Shown here one piece after another: positions 36,020-44,997 of a DNA stretch of 64,000 bases (within the stretch, counting starts at the first letter, position 1; every line of letters starts with the position of its first letter). This DNA comes from Ktedonobacter robiniae (GTDB lineage: Bacteria > Chloroflexota > Ktedonobacteria > Ktedonobacterales > Ktedonobacteraceae). Where the stretch lies: positions 2,418,001 to 2,482,000 of the forward strand of contig NZ_BNJG01000002.1 in the NCBI RefSeq assembly GCF_016587375.1, read 5' to 3'. The notes beneath the pieces were generated by a model, which ran no database searches, was not told the origin of the DNA, and worked only from the letters and a program-made list of their open reading frames with translations. A program made the translations under genes and the position numbers.

Positions 36020-36050
36020 TTGACTTCGAGCGCGCTCTAGCTTTTATACT
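36020..36050 (+). promoter_or_regulatory. MerR-type promoter with 19-bp spacer; leaderless start
   Basis: TTGACT (36020-36025) and TATACT (36045-36050) are 19 bp apart, the unusual spacing that MerR regulators correct by DNA distortion. The spacer contains the perfect palindrome GAGCGCGCTC (36028-36037). The ATG of the MerR gene is only 7 bp after the -10 box, so the transcript would start at or next to the start codon, without a ribosome site. Confidence 0.7.
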
Positions 36051-36056
36051 GCTTGT

Positions 36057-36932
36057 ATGGAAAAAGCATTCACCATTCAAGAAGTGGTGGCACGTACGGG
36101 CTTGAGCGTTCATGCACTCCGGTATTACGAGCGCGCAGGATTGCTTCCTCTTGTTGATCGAGCGGCAAGTGGTCATCGTCGTTACACGGCGGATGACCTC
36201 AACTGGATTACCTTTCTGCTGCGTTTGCGAGCGACCGGGATGTCTATTCGACAGATGCGAGCATACGCCGACTTGCGACGACAAGGAAGCGCGACAGCCA
36301 ATGCCCGCCTGGCGTTGCTAGAAGCCCATCATCAGCAGGTTTGTGAACATATGCTCGAACTTGAAAACCATCTTGCCGCGATTGAGCAGAAAATGCACCA
36401 CCTCAGGAGCATGGAAGGCAACGAGAGGAAAGAGGATGAGTATAGAAGGTCGCCGAGCCTACAGTACAGAGCAAGGAGAATACTCATGGCGAAATCCTAT
36501 TACAGCACGATCTTTGAGCAAACAGCCGACCAGGTTTGGGACGTCATTCGCGATTTTGGCACCTACACCTGGACGGGAAGCGTGAGCGAGAGTTCTATTG
36601 AGGGAGGGAAATCAGGCGTGGAGGTCGGTGCCATCCGCAACGCCCGCCTTGGCGATACCAGTGTTTTCCATCGCCAACGGCTCCTCGCCCACTCGGACCT
36701 TGATCGGTTCTACACCTATGAGTTCTGCGAGCCCTTTCCGTATCCGATACGCAATTGCGTCGTGACGCTGCGCGTGACGCCGGTTGTCGATGGAAACAGA
36801 GCATTTGTCCAATGGTCGGCAACATTCGACTGCGAACCTGCTGAGTACGACCATTGGACCACGTACTTCGCGAATGAGGTCTGGGCAAAAGCGTTAGGGT
36901 CATTAAAACACCTTCTCTCGCATCCAGCATGA
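36057..36932 (+). CDS. MerR regulator fused in frame to an SRPBCC-domain protein
   Basis: 291 residues. Residues 1-120 are a MerR HTH and dimerisation coil: FTIQEVVARTGLSVHALRYY, ERAGLLPL, then RLRATGMSIRQMRAYADLRR. Residues 144-291 form a polyketide cyclase/SRPBCC lipid-binding-type domain (YYSTIFEQTADQVWDVIRDF, VTLRVTPVVDGNRAFVQWSA, WTTYFANEVWAKALGSLKHL). At codon 144 stands ATG (36486) with CAAGGAGAATACTC before it, a strong internal start. So the locus may produce both the fusion and a separate SRPBCC protein. A ligand-binding role for the second half is an inference. The gene is driven by the leaderless 19-bp-spacer promoter. Confidence 0.85.
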   Translation: MEKAFTIQEVVARTGLSVHALRYYERAGLLPLVDRAASGHRRYTADDLNWITFLLRLRATGMSIRQMRAYADLRRQGSATANARLALLEAHHQQVCEHMLELENHLAAIEQKMHHLRSMEGNERKEDEYRRSPSLQYRARRILMAKSYYSTIFEQTADQVWDVIRDFGTYTWTGSVSESSIEGGKSGVEVGAIRNARLGDTSVFHRQRLLAHSDLDRFYTYEFCEPFPYPIRNCVVTLRVTPVVDGNRAFVQWSATFDCEPAEYDHWTTYFANEVWAKALGSLKHLLSHPA

Positions 36933-36999
36933 GGCATGAGGTTGCTGTTTGTGCCTTTGGTATACAGCAGCAAACCGTTTCTGGACAAAGAACATGTAC

Positions 37000-37044
37000 A
37001 AGCTTCATTCCTCATAGGCAGTTTCCCTACGAGGAATGAAGCTT
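37000..37044. repeat. 14-bp inverted repeat after MerR-SRPBCC gene
   Basis: AAGCTTCATTCCTC (37000-37013) and exact complement (37031-37044). It could terminate the MerR-SRPBCC transcript or mark the edge of the transposase remnant that follows 32 bp later. Confidence 0.55.
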
Positions 37045-37075
37045 ATACGTTGCAATTCCCTTTGGGAAAGAAACG

Positions 37076-38676
37076 ATGGCAAGAAAGCATCCCCGTCCTG
37101 CTGCAACGCAGGAGTGTCTCCTCGTTCCCCATAACCCGCAGTGCTGGGAATGTGGAAAGCGGTTGTGGGTAGCATCCTCCACAACTCGCACGGTAACTAC
37201 CCTCAACGGTTTGTGCCAACTCACCCTCACTATTCGCCGATGTCAGAATCCGTCGTGTGGACGATATCATCGATCCTACCGTCCAGAAGAAGAAGGGCAC
37301 TGGGCATTGCCTCATGGAGAGTTCGGCCTCGATGTGATCGCGCTTGTTGGCTCGCTTCGCTACATGCATCACCGCAGCGTTCCAGAAATCCATCGAGAGT
37401 TGCTCACACGAAGCGTACTGATCTCTGAACGCACAGTGACGAATTTGCTCGCCCGCTATGAAGAGTTAGTGACGCTCCATCTGACCGATCAGACACGCTT
37501 GCGTTAACTGCTTTTGACGCAAGGCTTCGTGATTTTGGCTCTGGATGGGTTACAACCAGATGTGGGGCATGAAGTGTTGTGGGTTCTCCGCGATTGTTCC
37601 TCTGGTGAAGTGCTGTTGGCTCGTAGCTTACTCAGTTCCAGTGAAGACGATCTTGCGGTGCTGCTGCGCGAGGTCCAAGCGTTTCTCCCGGTGCCCATTC
37701 GCGGCGTTGTGACGGATGGCCAACGCTCCATTCGGAACGCGGTTCAGACCGTTCTGCCAGAAGTGCCACATCAGTTATGTCATTTTCACTATTTGCGTGA
37801 GGCGGCCAAGCCGGTCTATGAAGCAGATCGTCATGCAAAAAAGGAATTGAAGAAGCAGCTTCGAGGTATTCGCCCGATTGAACGAGGTCTGGAAAAACGA
37901 ACGGACCTTGAAGCGCAAGCCATTCGAGGCTATTGTCTGGCGGTGCGAAGCGCACTCACCGACGATGGGCGACCGCCGCTCTCCGCTTCGGGTCTAAACT
38001 ACAGGAACGCATGACTATTCTCCTCGCATCACTCACGAGGGTGGCAGAAAAAAGGGGAAATGTACCGCACGAGTTAGAACGTTTACAATCGATGCTGACC
38101 AAAGGGTTAGCGGCCACACGCTCCCTGTGGTCAGATGTGCAAACCGGCTATCATTGGGTATATCGAGCAGCACATATCCTCTCAAATGATGAAACACTAA
38201 AGGGGGCGCAGGTTCGTCAACGCTATGAGGAGCTCCTGACCGAAATGGCGGAAGTCTCGGCATCTTCTAAAGCACTCACCACAATGTTGACCACCTTTCG
38301 CAAAGTCACCACCAGCTATTGGCCTGGATTGTTTCATTGTTACGATGTGCCTGACCTCCCTCGCACCAACAATGATTTGGAGCACTATTTTGGTTCGGCC
38401 CGGCACTATGAGCGACGAGCGACTGGGCGAAAGAGTGCTTCTCCCGGTCTGATTATACGCGGCCCTGTTCGTGTCATTACGCTGGTTGCTTCCTGCCACC
38501 AGCAATTCAGCTGCGATGACCTTCGTCTCACGGATATTGCTCGCTGGCGTACCCTGCGCAATGAACTGGATTATCGTCAGACGATATGTCGTGATCGCTC
38601 TCGCTTCCGTAAATCTCCCGAAGCGTATGTAGCCGCTCTTGAAGAAATGCTTCTCACTGAAAGATTGCCAACGTAG
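37076..38676 (+). pseudogene. Degenerate DDE transposase
   Basis: Three pieces of one gene of about 530 residues. Piece 1 (37076-37507) has a zinc-ribbon-like start (CWECGKRLW and CQNPSCGRYH) and ends at an in-frame TAA (37505-37507). Piece 2 continues in the same frame with VILALDGLQPDVGHEVLWVL (first Asp) and VVTDGQRSIRNAV then LCHFHYLREAAKP (second Asp and CHFH). Near 37960-37990 a shift of one base leads into piece 3 with LPRTNNDLEHYFGSARHYER (likely Glu). Nonsense plus frameshift means it is inactive as sequenced. I cannot assign the IS family with confidence and see no clear terminal repeats. Confidence 0.78.
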
Positions 38677-38687
38677 CAAAAAAAGAG

Positions 38688-38736
38688 TTAATATGTGGTG
38701 TGAAATTGCCAGCGGCATCTTCACGCCACATATTAA
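38688..38736. repeat. 17-bp inverted repeat after transposase remnant
   Basis: Arms TTAATATGTGGTGTGAA (38688-38704) and TTCACGCCACATATTAA (38720-38736), one G-T pair, directly after the transposase stop and an A run. Probable terminator of the element or the host locus. Confidence 0.55.
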
Positions 38737-38853
38737 TATAATCACGCGAGCCACGTAGTAGTGAGAAGTCCCGCCGGGTAATTCCGGCTAGCCGCCTGGC
38801 TCGGATAAGTAATTTTGTCACACAATGATAAAAAGGTTCCATTCTGCACAAAA

Positions 38854-38890
38854 ATAGTCTTGACGTTATGCTTTTCAGGGAATAGACTAT
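38854..38890 (+). promoter_or_regulatory. Promoter and long leader of the RRM gene
   Basis: TTGACG (38860-38865), 17-bp spacer, TAGACT (38883-38888). ATAGTCT/AGACTAT half sites (38854-38860, 38884-38890) frame both boxes like an operator. The implied leader is about 110 nt before the start codon, common for cold-regulated RNA-binding proteins. The rest of the 330-bp gap upstream holds only the hairpin at 38688. Confidence 0.55.
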
Positions 38891-39005
38891 CCCTATATGT
38901 TGTTTTTGATAACGTATGGCATCAGAAGGAATTGGATCGCTCCTGTGAGAGTTGGTTTCACGAGCATCAATTGTCGAGAGATGTCAGCACAGGAGCAGAA
39001 TTAAG

Positions 39006-39326
39006 ATGAGAATTTACGTTGGGGGCCTCCCCTACCAGTCAACCGAGCAGGATCTGATCCAGCTTTTTGAGCAGATCGGCCAGGTTACCTTCGCCACAGT
39101 CATCACCGATCGTGAGACCGGGCGCAGCAAAGGCTTCGGCTTTGTTGAGATGAGCAGCGATGACGAGGCCCGCGCGGCTATCGAGCAGCTGAATGGCTCA
39201 ACCCTGGGCAACCGCACCATTACGGTCAACGAGGCGCGCGAGCGCCGCGCTCCCGGTGGTGGTGGTGGCGGCTACCAGAGCCGCGATCGTCGCTCAAATG
39301 GTGGTGGTTACCGCGACCGCTACTAA
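39006..39326 (+). CDS. RRM-type RNA-binding protein with Gly/Arg-rich tail
   Basis: 106 residues from the ATG at 39006; AGGAG lies 12 bases upstream. One RNA recognition motif: RNP2 as RIYVGGLPYQ (2-11), RNP1 as SKGFGFVEMSS (about 43-53). The tail RRAPGGGGGGYQSRDRRSNG is an RGG-like, single-strand-binding extension. The layout is that of the cyanobacterial Rbp and other bacterial single-RRM proteins, which are often cold-induced RNA chaperones. It stands alone with its own promoter and terminator. Confidence 0.92.
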   Translation: MRIYVGGLPYQSTEQDLIQLFEQIGQVTFATVITDRETGRSKGFGFVEMSSDDEARAAIEQLNGSTLGNRTITVNEARERRAPGGGGGGYQSRDRRSNGGGYRDRY

Positions 39327-39354
39327 GCGCGTAGATCACTAGCAGTGAAAAAAC

Positions 39355-39386
39355 AAGAGACGCCCCCCTCAGGGAGGGCGTCTCTT
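39355..39386. terminator. Terminator between RRM gene and protease paralogue
   Basis: GAGACGCCC/GGGCGTCTC stem around 39357-39384 with flanking AAGA and TCTTTT, between two converging genes. Confidence 0.75.
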
Positions 39387-39417
39387 TTACTCTTATAACA
39401 GGTATCTATGAGAGCGA

Positions 39418-40548
39418 TCAATCGGCAGCCTGTCCTTCGTGGGAATGAGTCGTTGTGGCCCCAAGGACTTTGACGGCCTCCCAGGCTTGCCGCACAGCTT
39501 GTTTCTCGGGGCTCCTGGCGCCGTAAAGGGCTTTGGCTTGCTTGATAGTGAGCTGGGCAAAATCGCTAAAGTTGGCACTGGTCTCCAGATCTGGGTCAGT
39601 CAAGGTTTTATACCAGATGAGGCCGGCTTTCTCCCAGGCATAGCCTCCTAGCGTGCTGGCGACCAGATAGAATGCGTGATTGGGAATGCCCGAGTTGATA
39701 TGTACGCCTCCATTATCGTCGGTCGTATCAACATAGTCATCCATGGTGGCAGGTTGAGGATCCTTCCCCAGAACGGGGTCATCGTAGGCAGTACCAGGCG
39801 CTTTCATGGAGCGTAGCGCCTCTCCTTGAACCTTGCTGGTAAACAGGCCTTTGCCAATCAGCCAATCGGCCTCCTCTGAGCTTTGATTAAGAGAGAACTG
39901 CTTCACCAGAGAGCCAAAAACATCTGAGATGGATTCATTGAGCGCGCCCGGCTGGTCATTATAGTCGAGATTGGCTTCGTTACCTGTAACTCCGTGTGTT
40001 AGCTCATGCCCAATGACTTCAAGGGCAATGGTAAAGCGGTTGAAGTAATCGCCATCGCCATCCCCAAAGACCACACACTTGCCCACATCATCCCAGAAGG
40101 CATTGTCATAGTCCTGGTTGTAGTGAATGCTGGCTTTGAGGGCGAGACCTTTGTTATCGATAGAGTTGCGGTTAAATTTCTGTTTGTAGAGTTTGAATGC
40201 CCAGCCTAGACCACCATAAGCTTCATTCACGGCAATATCGCTGTTAGAGTCCTGGCCTTCTTTACGGACGATTTTCCCTGGAAGCCGACTGGTATGTTGC
40301 ACATCACAAATGGTGCGTTTAGCTTGTCGAGCCAGGATGGTATGATCCTCCTTGTCGGACTTGTCTGCCTTGACATGAGTTTCAGCCTGCTCATATGTGT
40401 CGGGTGCTGGATGAATATGCTGCTGCTGCTGATGTTGCAGTGTCTTGAGGGCACGCATACGCTGTTCTGCCGTGCCATGATTTGCGATAGAAGACAGGAT
40501 GTATGGTGGAACGATACCATACCTGGAGTGTCGGGTGGAGCGCTTCAT
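39418..40548 (-). CDS. Protealysin-like M4 metallopeptidase, second copy
   Basis: 376 residues. Same plan as the enzyme at 34554: precursor motif PPYILSSIANHGT, zinc site HELTHGVTGNEANLDYND, GALNESISDVFGSLVKQFSL and VHINSGIPNHAFYLVA. DNA identity to the first copy is very high from about 39725 to 40040. It lacks the Pro/Asn-rich tail and ends soon after EAVKVLGATTTHSHEG. No emfourin-type gene follows; its stop faces the RRM gene terminator. Start ATG with AAAGGAGAG upstream. It may share the inhibitor of the other locus or act without one. Confidence 0.92.
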   Translation of the reverse strand: MKRSTRHSRYGIVPPYILSSIANHGTAEQRMRALKTLQHQQQQHIHPAPDTYEQAETHVKADKSDKEDHTILARQAKRTICDVQHTSRLPGKIVRKEGQDSNSDIAVNEAYGGLGWAFKLYKQKFNRNSIDNKGLALKASIHYNQDYDNAFWDDVGKCVVFGDGDGDYFNRFTIALEVIGHELTHGVTGNEANLDYNDQPGALNESISDVFGSLVKQFSLNQSSEEADWLIGKGLFTSKVQGEALRSMKAPGTAYDDPVLGKDPQPATMDDYVDTTDDNGGVHINSGIPNHAFYLVASTLGGYAWEKAGLIWYKTLTDPDLETSANFSDFAQLTIKQAKALYGARSPEKQAVRQAWEAVKVLGATTTHSHEGQAAD

Positions 40549-40797
40549 GAGAGAGTCTCTCCTTTCATCTCACAACATCTTCTGTCAATCACCACAAGAG
40601 AACCCTCTAAAGGGGGAGAAAGCATCTAATTAAGGAAGACGCCTGTAGCATAAGTATAAAATATAACAATAGTTTTTACAACTGTGCTACTTTAAATAGA
40701 ATTTAATGTATGTTTTGTACTGCAATAATTTGCTAATTAGCTTCACTAGATGTGGTAAATTATGAGGAGCAGTGTCATTCAAGAAAGTTGAAGGAAT

Positions 40798-41427
40798 ATG
40801 TCACAGGTAGTTTTGCCCCTCTTGCAGGGATTTGGCCTTGGGATGAGCCTTATTGTTGCTATTGGTGCGCAAAATGCGTTTGTGTTGCGCCAGGGATTGA
40901 AGAAGCAGCATGTTTTTCTGGTGGCTGCCCTTTGTTCTTTGTGTGATGCCGTGCTTATCTTGCTGGGAGTTGGAGGACTCGGAGCAGTGATAAATGCGCT
41001 TCCTGTCTTAACCCTGGTGGCGACGTGGGGTGGCGCATTATTCTTGCTGATCTATGGCCTTCGCTCTTTTCGCGCAGCCTTTCAATCGGATAAACTTAAC
41101 ACGCATGAAGTGGCTGGAGAACCTACACGTACCCGTGAGATCATGCTGGCGGTGCTGGCCTTCAGTTTACTTAACCCACATGTTTACCTCGACACGGTGG
41201 TGCTTATTGGAAGTGTTGGTGCCCATTATCCCTCTGGAATGCGCCTGTTGTTCGCCCTGGGGGCTATGCTTGCCTCGCTCACCTGGTTCTTTGCCCTTGC
41301 ATATGGTGCTCGCTGGCTGGCGCCTTTATTTCGTTCCCCTCTAGCCTGGCGGGTCCTGGATTGCTTAATAGGATGCATCATGTGGTTTATCGCAGCCTCC
41401 TTGATCTGGAGCGTGCTTTATCGTTAG
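40798..41427 (+). CDS. LysE/ArgO family amino acid exporter
   Basis: 209 residues, about six hydrophobic segments. Opening GFGLGMSLIVAIGAQNAFVL and RQGLKK are the LysE/ArgO signature. AFSLLNPHVYLDTVVLIGSV is the second conserved block with the family Asn-Pro. Members export basic amino acids such as lysine and arginine. AAGGA stands before the ATG. The gene is alone; no LysG/ArgP-type regulator is adjacent. Confidence 0.9.
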   Translation: MSQVVLPLLQGFGLGMSLIVAIGAQNAFVLRQGLKKQHVFLVAALCSLCDAVLILLGVGGLGAVINALPVLTLVATWGGALFLLIYGLRSFRAAFQSDKLNTHEVAGEPTRTREIMLAVLAFSLLNPHVYLDTVVLIGSVGAHYPSGMRLLFALGAMLASLTWFFALAYGARWLAPLFRSPLAWRVLDCLIGCIMWFIAASLIWSVLYR

Positions 41428-41543
41428 AAAATATGCATTGAGGATTGACAGAAACATAGAGCAAAATCTATAATGCGATTCACTGCTGTTTAATCCTCCG
41501 CGCAACCCCCTTATTTTAGCAAGTCGAAAGTGAGACTCCTTCT

Positions 41544-42518
41544 ATGAGCATGTCGCCTGTATCTTTTGAAGATGATCCCATATTACGTGAAGCACTTGTG
41601 CGCTATGAGGTTGATCCTGCGTCGCTGAGCTTCCTGGGCGGTTTTCGGAATCGGGTCTATGAGTACGGCCAGAATGAGCAGCGTTATATTCTGCGTATCT
41701 CGTCTGAGAGTCAGCGCTCGGCTGATATGATCCATGCCGAGATGGATTGGATGCATTATCTGGCCGGGCGAGGCCTTGCGGTCGTTGACCCTTTGCCCTC
41801 GCAGAGGGGGAATTTTGTGGAGATCATTGAGCATGAGGGGCGGCAGGTTCCAGTTGTCGCTATGCACAAGGCTCCAGGGAAGCATCCAGGTAAAGAAGAA
41901 TGGACGCCCGAACTCTTCACAGCAATGGGGCATTTTGTTGGCCAGATGCATCAGACGACCAGGGAGTATATGCCAGCTACTCAGCGCAGGTCTGCCTGGC
42001 ACGAGGACCTGGATGTCTTCGCGCAGGAGTATCTACATGCAGTGGATGCCAACATCGCGGCCAAGTTTCAGGCCATTCGCGCCTATCCAGAAAGCCTACC
42101 CCAGGAGCGTGACGCCTATGGCCTGATCCACGCCGACTTTCACCGGGGCAATTTTCATGTACTAAATGGGCGCATCACCCTGTTTGACTTTGACGATAGC
42201 CAGTACTCCTGGTTTGCCGAAGACCTGGCGATGGCCGTATTTTATGCTATCTCGCCCCAGGCCCAGAGGCAGGAGGAGCTAGACTTCGCACGCCAGTTCT
42301 ACCAGCACTTTATGGAAGGCTATAGCCAGGTCTACACTCTCGATGCCGCGTGGTGGCAGGAGATCCCCTACTTCCTCAAGCAGCGCGAGATCAATCTCTA
42401 CATCGTGCTGACTGCACTCAAATATGAACTGCCGGAGGGTTCATGGTCGGAACGCTTTATGCAGAATCGTCGTCAGCGCATCCTGGAGGATGTCCCTTTT
42501 GTGGATATCGCATTCTGA
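41544..42518 (+). CDS. APH/choline kinase-like phosphotransferase
   Basis: 324 residues with the aminoglycoside phosphotransferase fold: a nucleotide-binding N-lobe with YGQNEQRYILRISSES, the catalytic loop GLIHADFHRGNFHVLNG (HxDxxxxN) around 200, and the metal-binding ITLFDFDDSQYSWFAEDLA. The family also includes homoserine, fructosamine and choline kinases, so drug resistance is not implied. Two ATGs are possible, 41544 and 41550. The 125 bp before it holds a possible promoter in an AT-rich part near 41450-41480. Confidence 0.88.
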   Translation: MSMSPVSFEDDPILREALVRYEVDPASLSFLGGFRNRVYEYGQNEQRYILRISSESQRSADMIHAEMDWMHYLAGRGLAVVDPLPSQRGNFVEIIEHEGRQVPVVAMHKAPGKHPGKEEWTPELFTAMGHFVGQMHQTTREYMPATQRRSAWHEDLDVFAQEYLHAVDANIAAKFQAIRAYPESLPQERDAYGLIHADFHRGNFHVLNGRITLFDFDDSQYSWFAEDLAMAVFYAISPQAQRQEELDFARQFYQHFMEGYSQVYTLDAAWWQEIPYFLKQREINLYIVLTALKYELPEGSWSERFMQNRRQRILEDVPFVDIAF

Positions 42519-42528
42519 GGCAATCTTT

Positions 42529-42879
42529 CTATGCGCGTATCAGCATACCTGTGCAGAGGCCGTAGATATGGCCGTCTGTGTCGGCAATGAAGTAGTCGCC
42601 CTGAGCGGCATGGAAGCTACGCGCCTCGTTTTCTGTATGCCGGGATATACTCCAGGCGGGAGGATCGCTGGCGGGAAAGGATTCTTCTGAAGCTTCGGTA
42701 ACGATGTCCTCGTCCTCTTCTGTGAAAGTGGAGTAGAGGCCCTGGCGTTGTGCACGCGTATTAGTTGCACTGGCTGGTGTGGTGTCGGTTGTGATATGTC
42801 CAGGTACCCACTGACCATTGAGTCGCAGTTCCACACGTTGTCCGCTCACAAGTGCCTGGTCATTGTTCTCACCTAGCAC
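42529..42879 (-). CDS. Small acidic protein with ESFPASDPPAW motif
   Basis: 116 residues from a GTG. The first half reads SGQRVELRLNGQWVPGHITT, a DUF5348-like small beta module. The middle contains DIVTEASEESFPASDPPAWS, a short motif that recurs in many unrelated bacteria in small stress-linked proteins. The last part GDYFIADTDGHIYGLCTGML could be another beta strand pair. Function unknown. Its stop lies 10 bp from the stop of the convergent kinase gene. Confidence 0.65.
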   Translation of the reverse strand: MLGENNDQALVSGQRVELRLNGQWVPGHITTDTTPASATNTRAQRQGLYSTFTEEDEDIVTEASEESFPASDPPAWSISRHTENEARSFHAAQGDYFIADTDGHIYGLCTGMLIRA

Positions 42880-42946
42880 ATAATTGTGTTTTTTTCGTCT
42901 AGAGATAATCTGCCTTCAAACATAAATCCCCCATTAGTGTTTAATG

Positions 42947-44003
42947 TTAGCAATTCCCTTCGTGCCATTCAAGAGCGTTGTAGTGATGGACATCCTCAGT
43001 CGTATCGGCTGAGGCGCGGCCCGCCACGATCCAGATATAGCGTAGGATCAGGCCTCCGGCAAGGATCAGGAGCGAGGCGCCTCTATTCAGGCTGACTGGA
43101 GTCGATTTTCGCGTTAATTTCCAACCAAGGCGCAGCAGGAGCGGCAGCAGCAATCCCCCGCCTATGGTTCCGGCCTTAAAGATGTTGCCCGTTTTACCCT
43201 TGAAGAGCGGCTTGCTGAGCGGGCCAAGCGTGGGCGGAAGAGCCGAAATCAGGCCAACCTCGGTCGTCATGGCGACAATCTCTGCATGCTCTAGCCTCTC
43301 GAGGGTTCTCCTGGCTGCGAGGTAGGAACGAGAGGATCAAGGAGAGGCTGGAGAGGCTAGTGGAGAGTCCCGAAGTGAGGAAGAGCGGCCCCAGAATTCT
43401 CCTGGCCCGTGCCCAGACAGGAACACCTGTAGAGGAGAGCAGGACGCCTGTATATGAGGCAACAAAGAGGCCAAAGAAGGCCCCCAGGCTCTCTATGACT
43501 TTTATGGGCAAAGCCTTTACCAGGCGTGCCATCAATGGGAACCAGTTCAAAAGACCGTCTTTCGCCATCTGAAAGGCGGCGGTAAAGCCGCAACAGAGGC
43601 CAAAGGAGTTCAGGCCCCAGGTGGCAAGCGACATTACTGAGCGCAACTTGAAGACGCGCAGCATGTGATGAAAGCGGGCCGGGCGGCCCAGATCAAGAAT
43701 CAAAAGCACCGGGCTGGCAAGCAGACAGACAAACGAGAGGTAACGCCCAGCTCGTGTGATGGTGTTGCTTCTATCCAGGCCAAAGAGGTGAGCGAGTGTT
43801 GCCACTAAATAAGATCCCCCGGCAATGCCACCAAAGAAGAAGTAGAGCACAATCTGCCAACCCCAGTGCGCCTTCTTGATGAGCGGGACATCATAATATG
43901 TGCCGGGCTTGCCGCTCCAATAATTCTTATATCCATTAGCGGAGCCAGGAAGGAGTGTCGTTGCCGTGCGAGTATCCCGGGTGGCAGGCACTGTTTTTTT
44001 CAT
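42947..44003 (-). pseudogene. NrfD-type membrane subunit of formate dehydrogenase, frameshifted
   Basis: Start ATG at 44003 with GAGGAG before it. Frame 1 gives about 235 residues of an NrfD/PsrC quinone-interacting anchor: HWGWQIVLYFFFGGIAGGSY, LLILDLGRPARFHHMLRVFK, MSLATWGLNSFGL, SLGAFFGLFVASYTGVLLSS. Near 43303-43312 the sense continues in another frame: LERLEHAEIVAMTTEVGLI, then GPLSKPLFKGKTGNIFKAGT and a last helix ending at the stop 42947. One extra base (AA for A in GAGAACCC) explains the shift. With it repaired the protein has about 350 residues. It would pass electrons from the beta subunit to quinone. It follows fdnH after 200 bp. Confidence 0.8.
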
Positions 44004-44204
44004 GATTATTCTCCTCGTAACTGTATCTCAATGGAGCAGTCGTGAAGTTGTATGGTTCAGGCTGGCTTGGACTCCTCGCATGAGATGTGCGTTCGGCCAC
44101 GGTAGGGATGCGCTAAAGCTGGTCTCTACCGGCCAGAGAAGCCGTTTCACGTGGCTGGGAAAGCGCCTTCGCAAGCTTTTGTTAGACACCTATAGCCTGA
44201 GTGG

Positions 44205-44978
44205 TTACTTCTTTCTGCTCCAGAGTGAAATGGTGGTCGCCAGGGCCAGGAAAGCGGCGGTAAGCGCGCTGGTGACAAAGCCGGTGGCGATGTTCTCCTG
44301 CGGTAGCCGGGGTTTCTCGGGCAGATTATAGACCGAGGGCCGATCGGTAAGCAGGAAGAAGGCGTTGAGATCGCCAACGCTGGTATCCTCATCCACGCCA
44401 TAGAGATAGGCTGAGGTCTCACCCCGCTCATGTAGCGTTGTGACGCGTTTGCGCGCTAGCTCTTGTAACTCACCGACCTTGCCAAAGCGGATGGAGTCCG
44501 TGGGGCAGGCTTTGGCACAGGCCGGTTCAATCCCGTCTTTTTGCCGGTCATAGCACAGTGTACACTTGGATGCCAACCCCGTCTCCTCGTTGCGCCCAAT
44601 AACGCCAAAAGGGTACGAGGGGACGCAGTAACCACAGCCATTGCAGATGTCTGGCTGGACATAGACGTTTCCAAACTCGTTGCGAATAATAGCTCCTGTT
44701 GGGCAGGCCTCCATACAGCCGGGATGCTCGCAGTGCTTGCAGACATCGCTCATCATCAGCCAGTTGACCTGCTTACCCATTCCATCGGGGACGCGAGGGC
44801 GTTCAACAAAGGCAACGTGCCGCCAGGTCGTCGCGGAGAGGGAGACAGTATTGTCGTAGCTGTAGCCGCTCAACTTGTACCCGTCTGCTGGCAACTGGTT
44901 CCATTGTTTGCAGGCGACCTCGCAGGCCTTGCACCCTATGCACAGGGTTGTATCAGTGAAGAAACCATACTGTTCCAT
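44205..44978 (-). CDS. fdnH: Formate dehydrogenase beta subunit (four-cluster ferredoxin)
   Basis: 257 residues from the ATG at 44978 (MEQYGFFTDT), with AGAGGAGTGGGAGC upstream. Four ferredoxin-type motifs: CIGCKACEVACK, CKHCEHPGCMEACPTGAI, CNGCGYCVPSYPFGV and CTLCYDRQKDGIEPACAKAC. In the third group the expected fourth cysteine is Tyr (TAC at 44613-44615), which should harm one cluster. A C-terminal hydrophobic stretch FVTSALTAAFLALATTISLW could anchor it, as in FdnH. It begins 20 bp after the alpha-subunit stop and precedes the NrfD-type gene, a normal alpha-beta-gamma order. Confidence 0.88.
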   Translation of the reverse strand: MEQYGFFTDTTLCIGCKACEVACKQWNQLPADGYKLSGYSYDNTVSLSATTWRHVAFVERPRVPDGMGKQVNWLMMSDVCKHCEHPGCMEACPTGAIIRNEFGNVYVQPDICNGCGYCVPSYPFGVIGRNEETGLASKCTLCYDRQKDGIEPACAKACPTDSIRFGKVGELQELARKRVTTLHERGETSAYLYGVDEDTSVGDLNAFFLLTDRPSVYNLPEKPRLPQENIATGFVTSALTAAFLALATTISLWSRKK

Positions 44979-44997
44979 GTTCAAAGCTCCCACTCCT

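Noticed and set aside
41544..42518. Antibiotic resistance call for the APH-type kinase
   Set aside because: The fold is shared by many metabolite kinases, and the context (amino acid exporter, unknown small protein) does not point to drug resistance.
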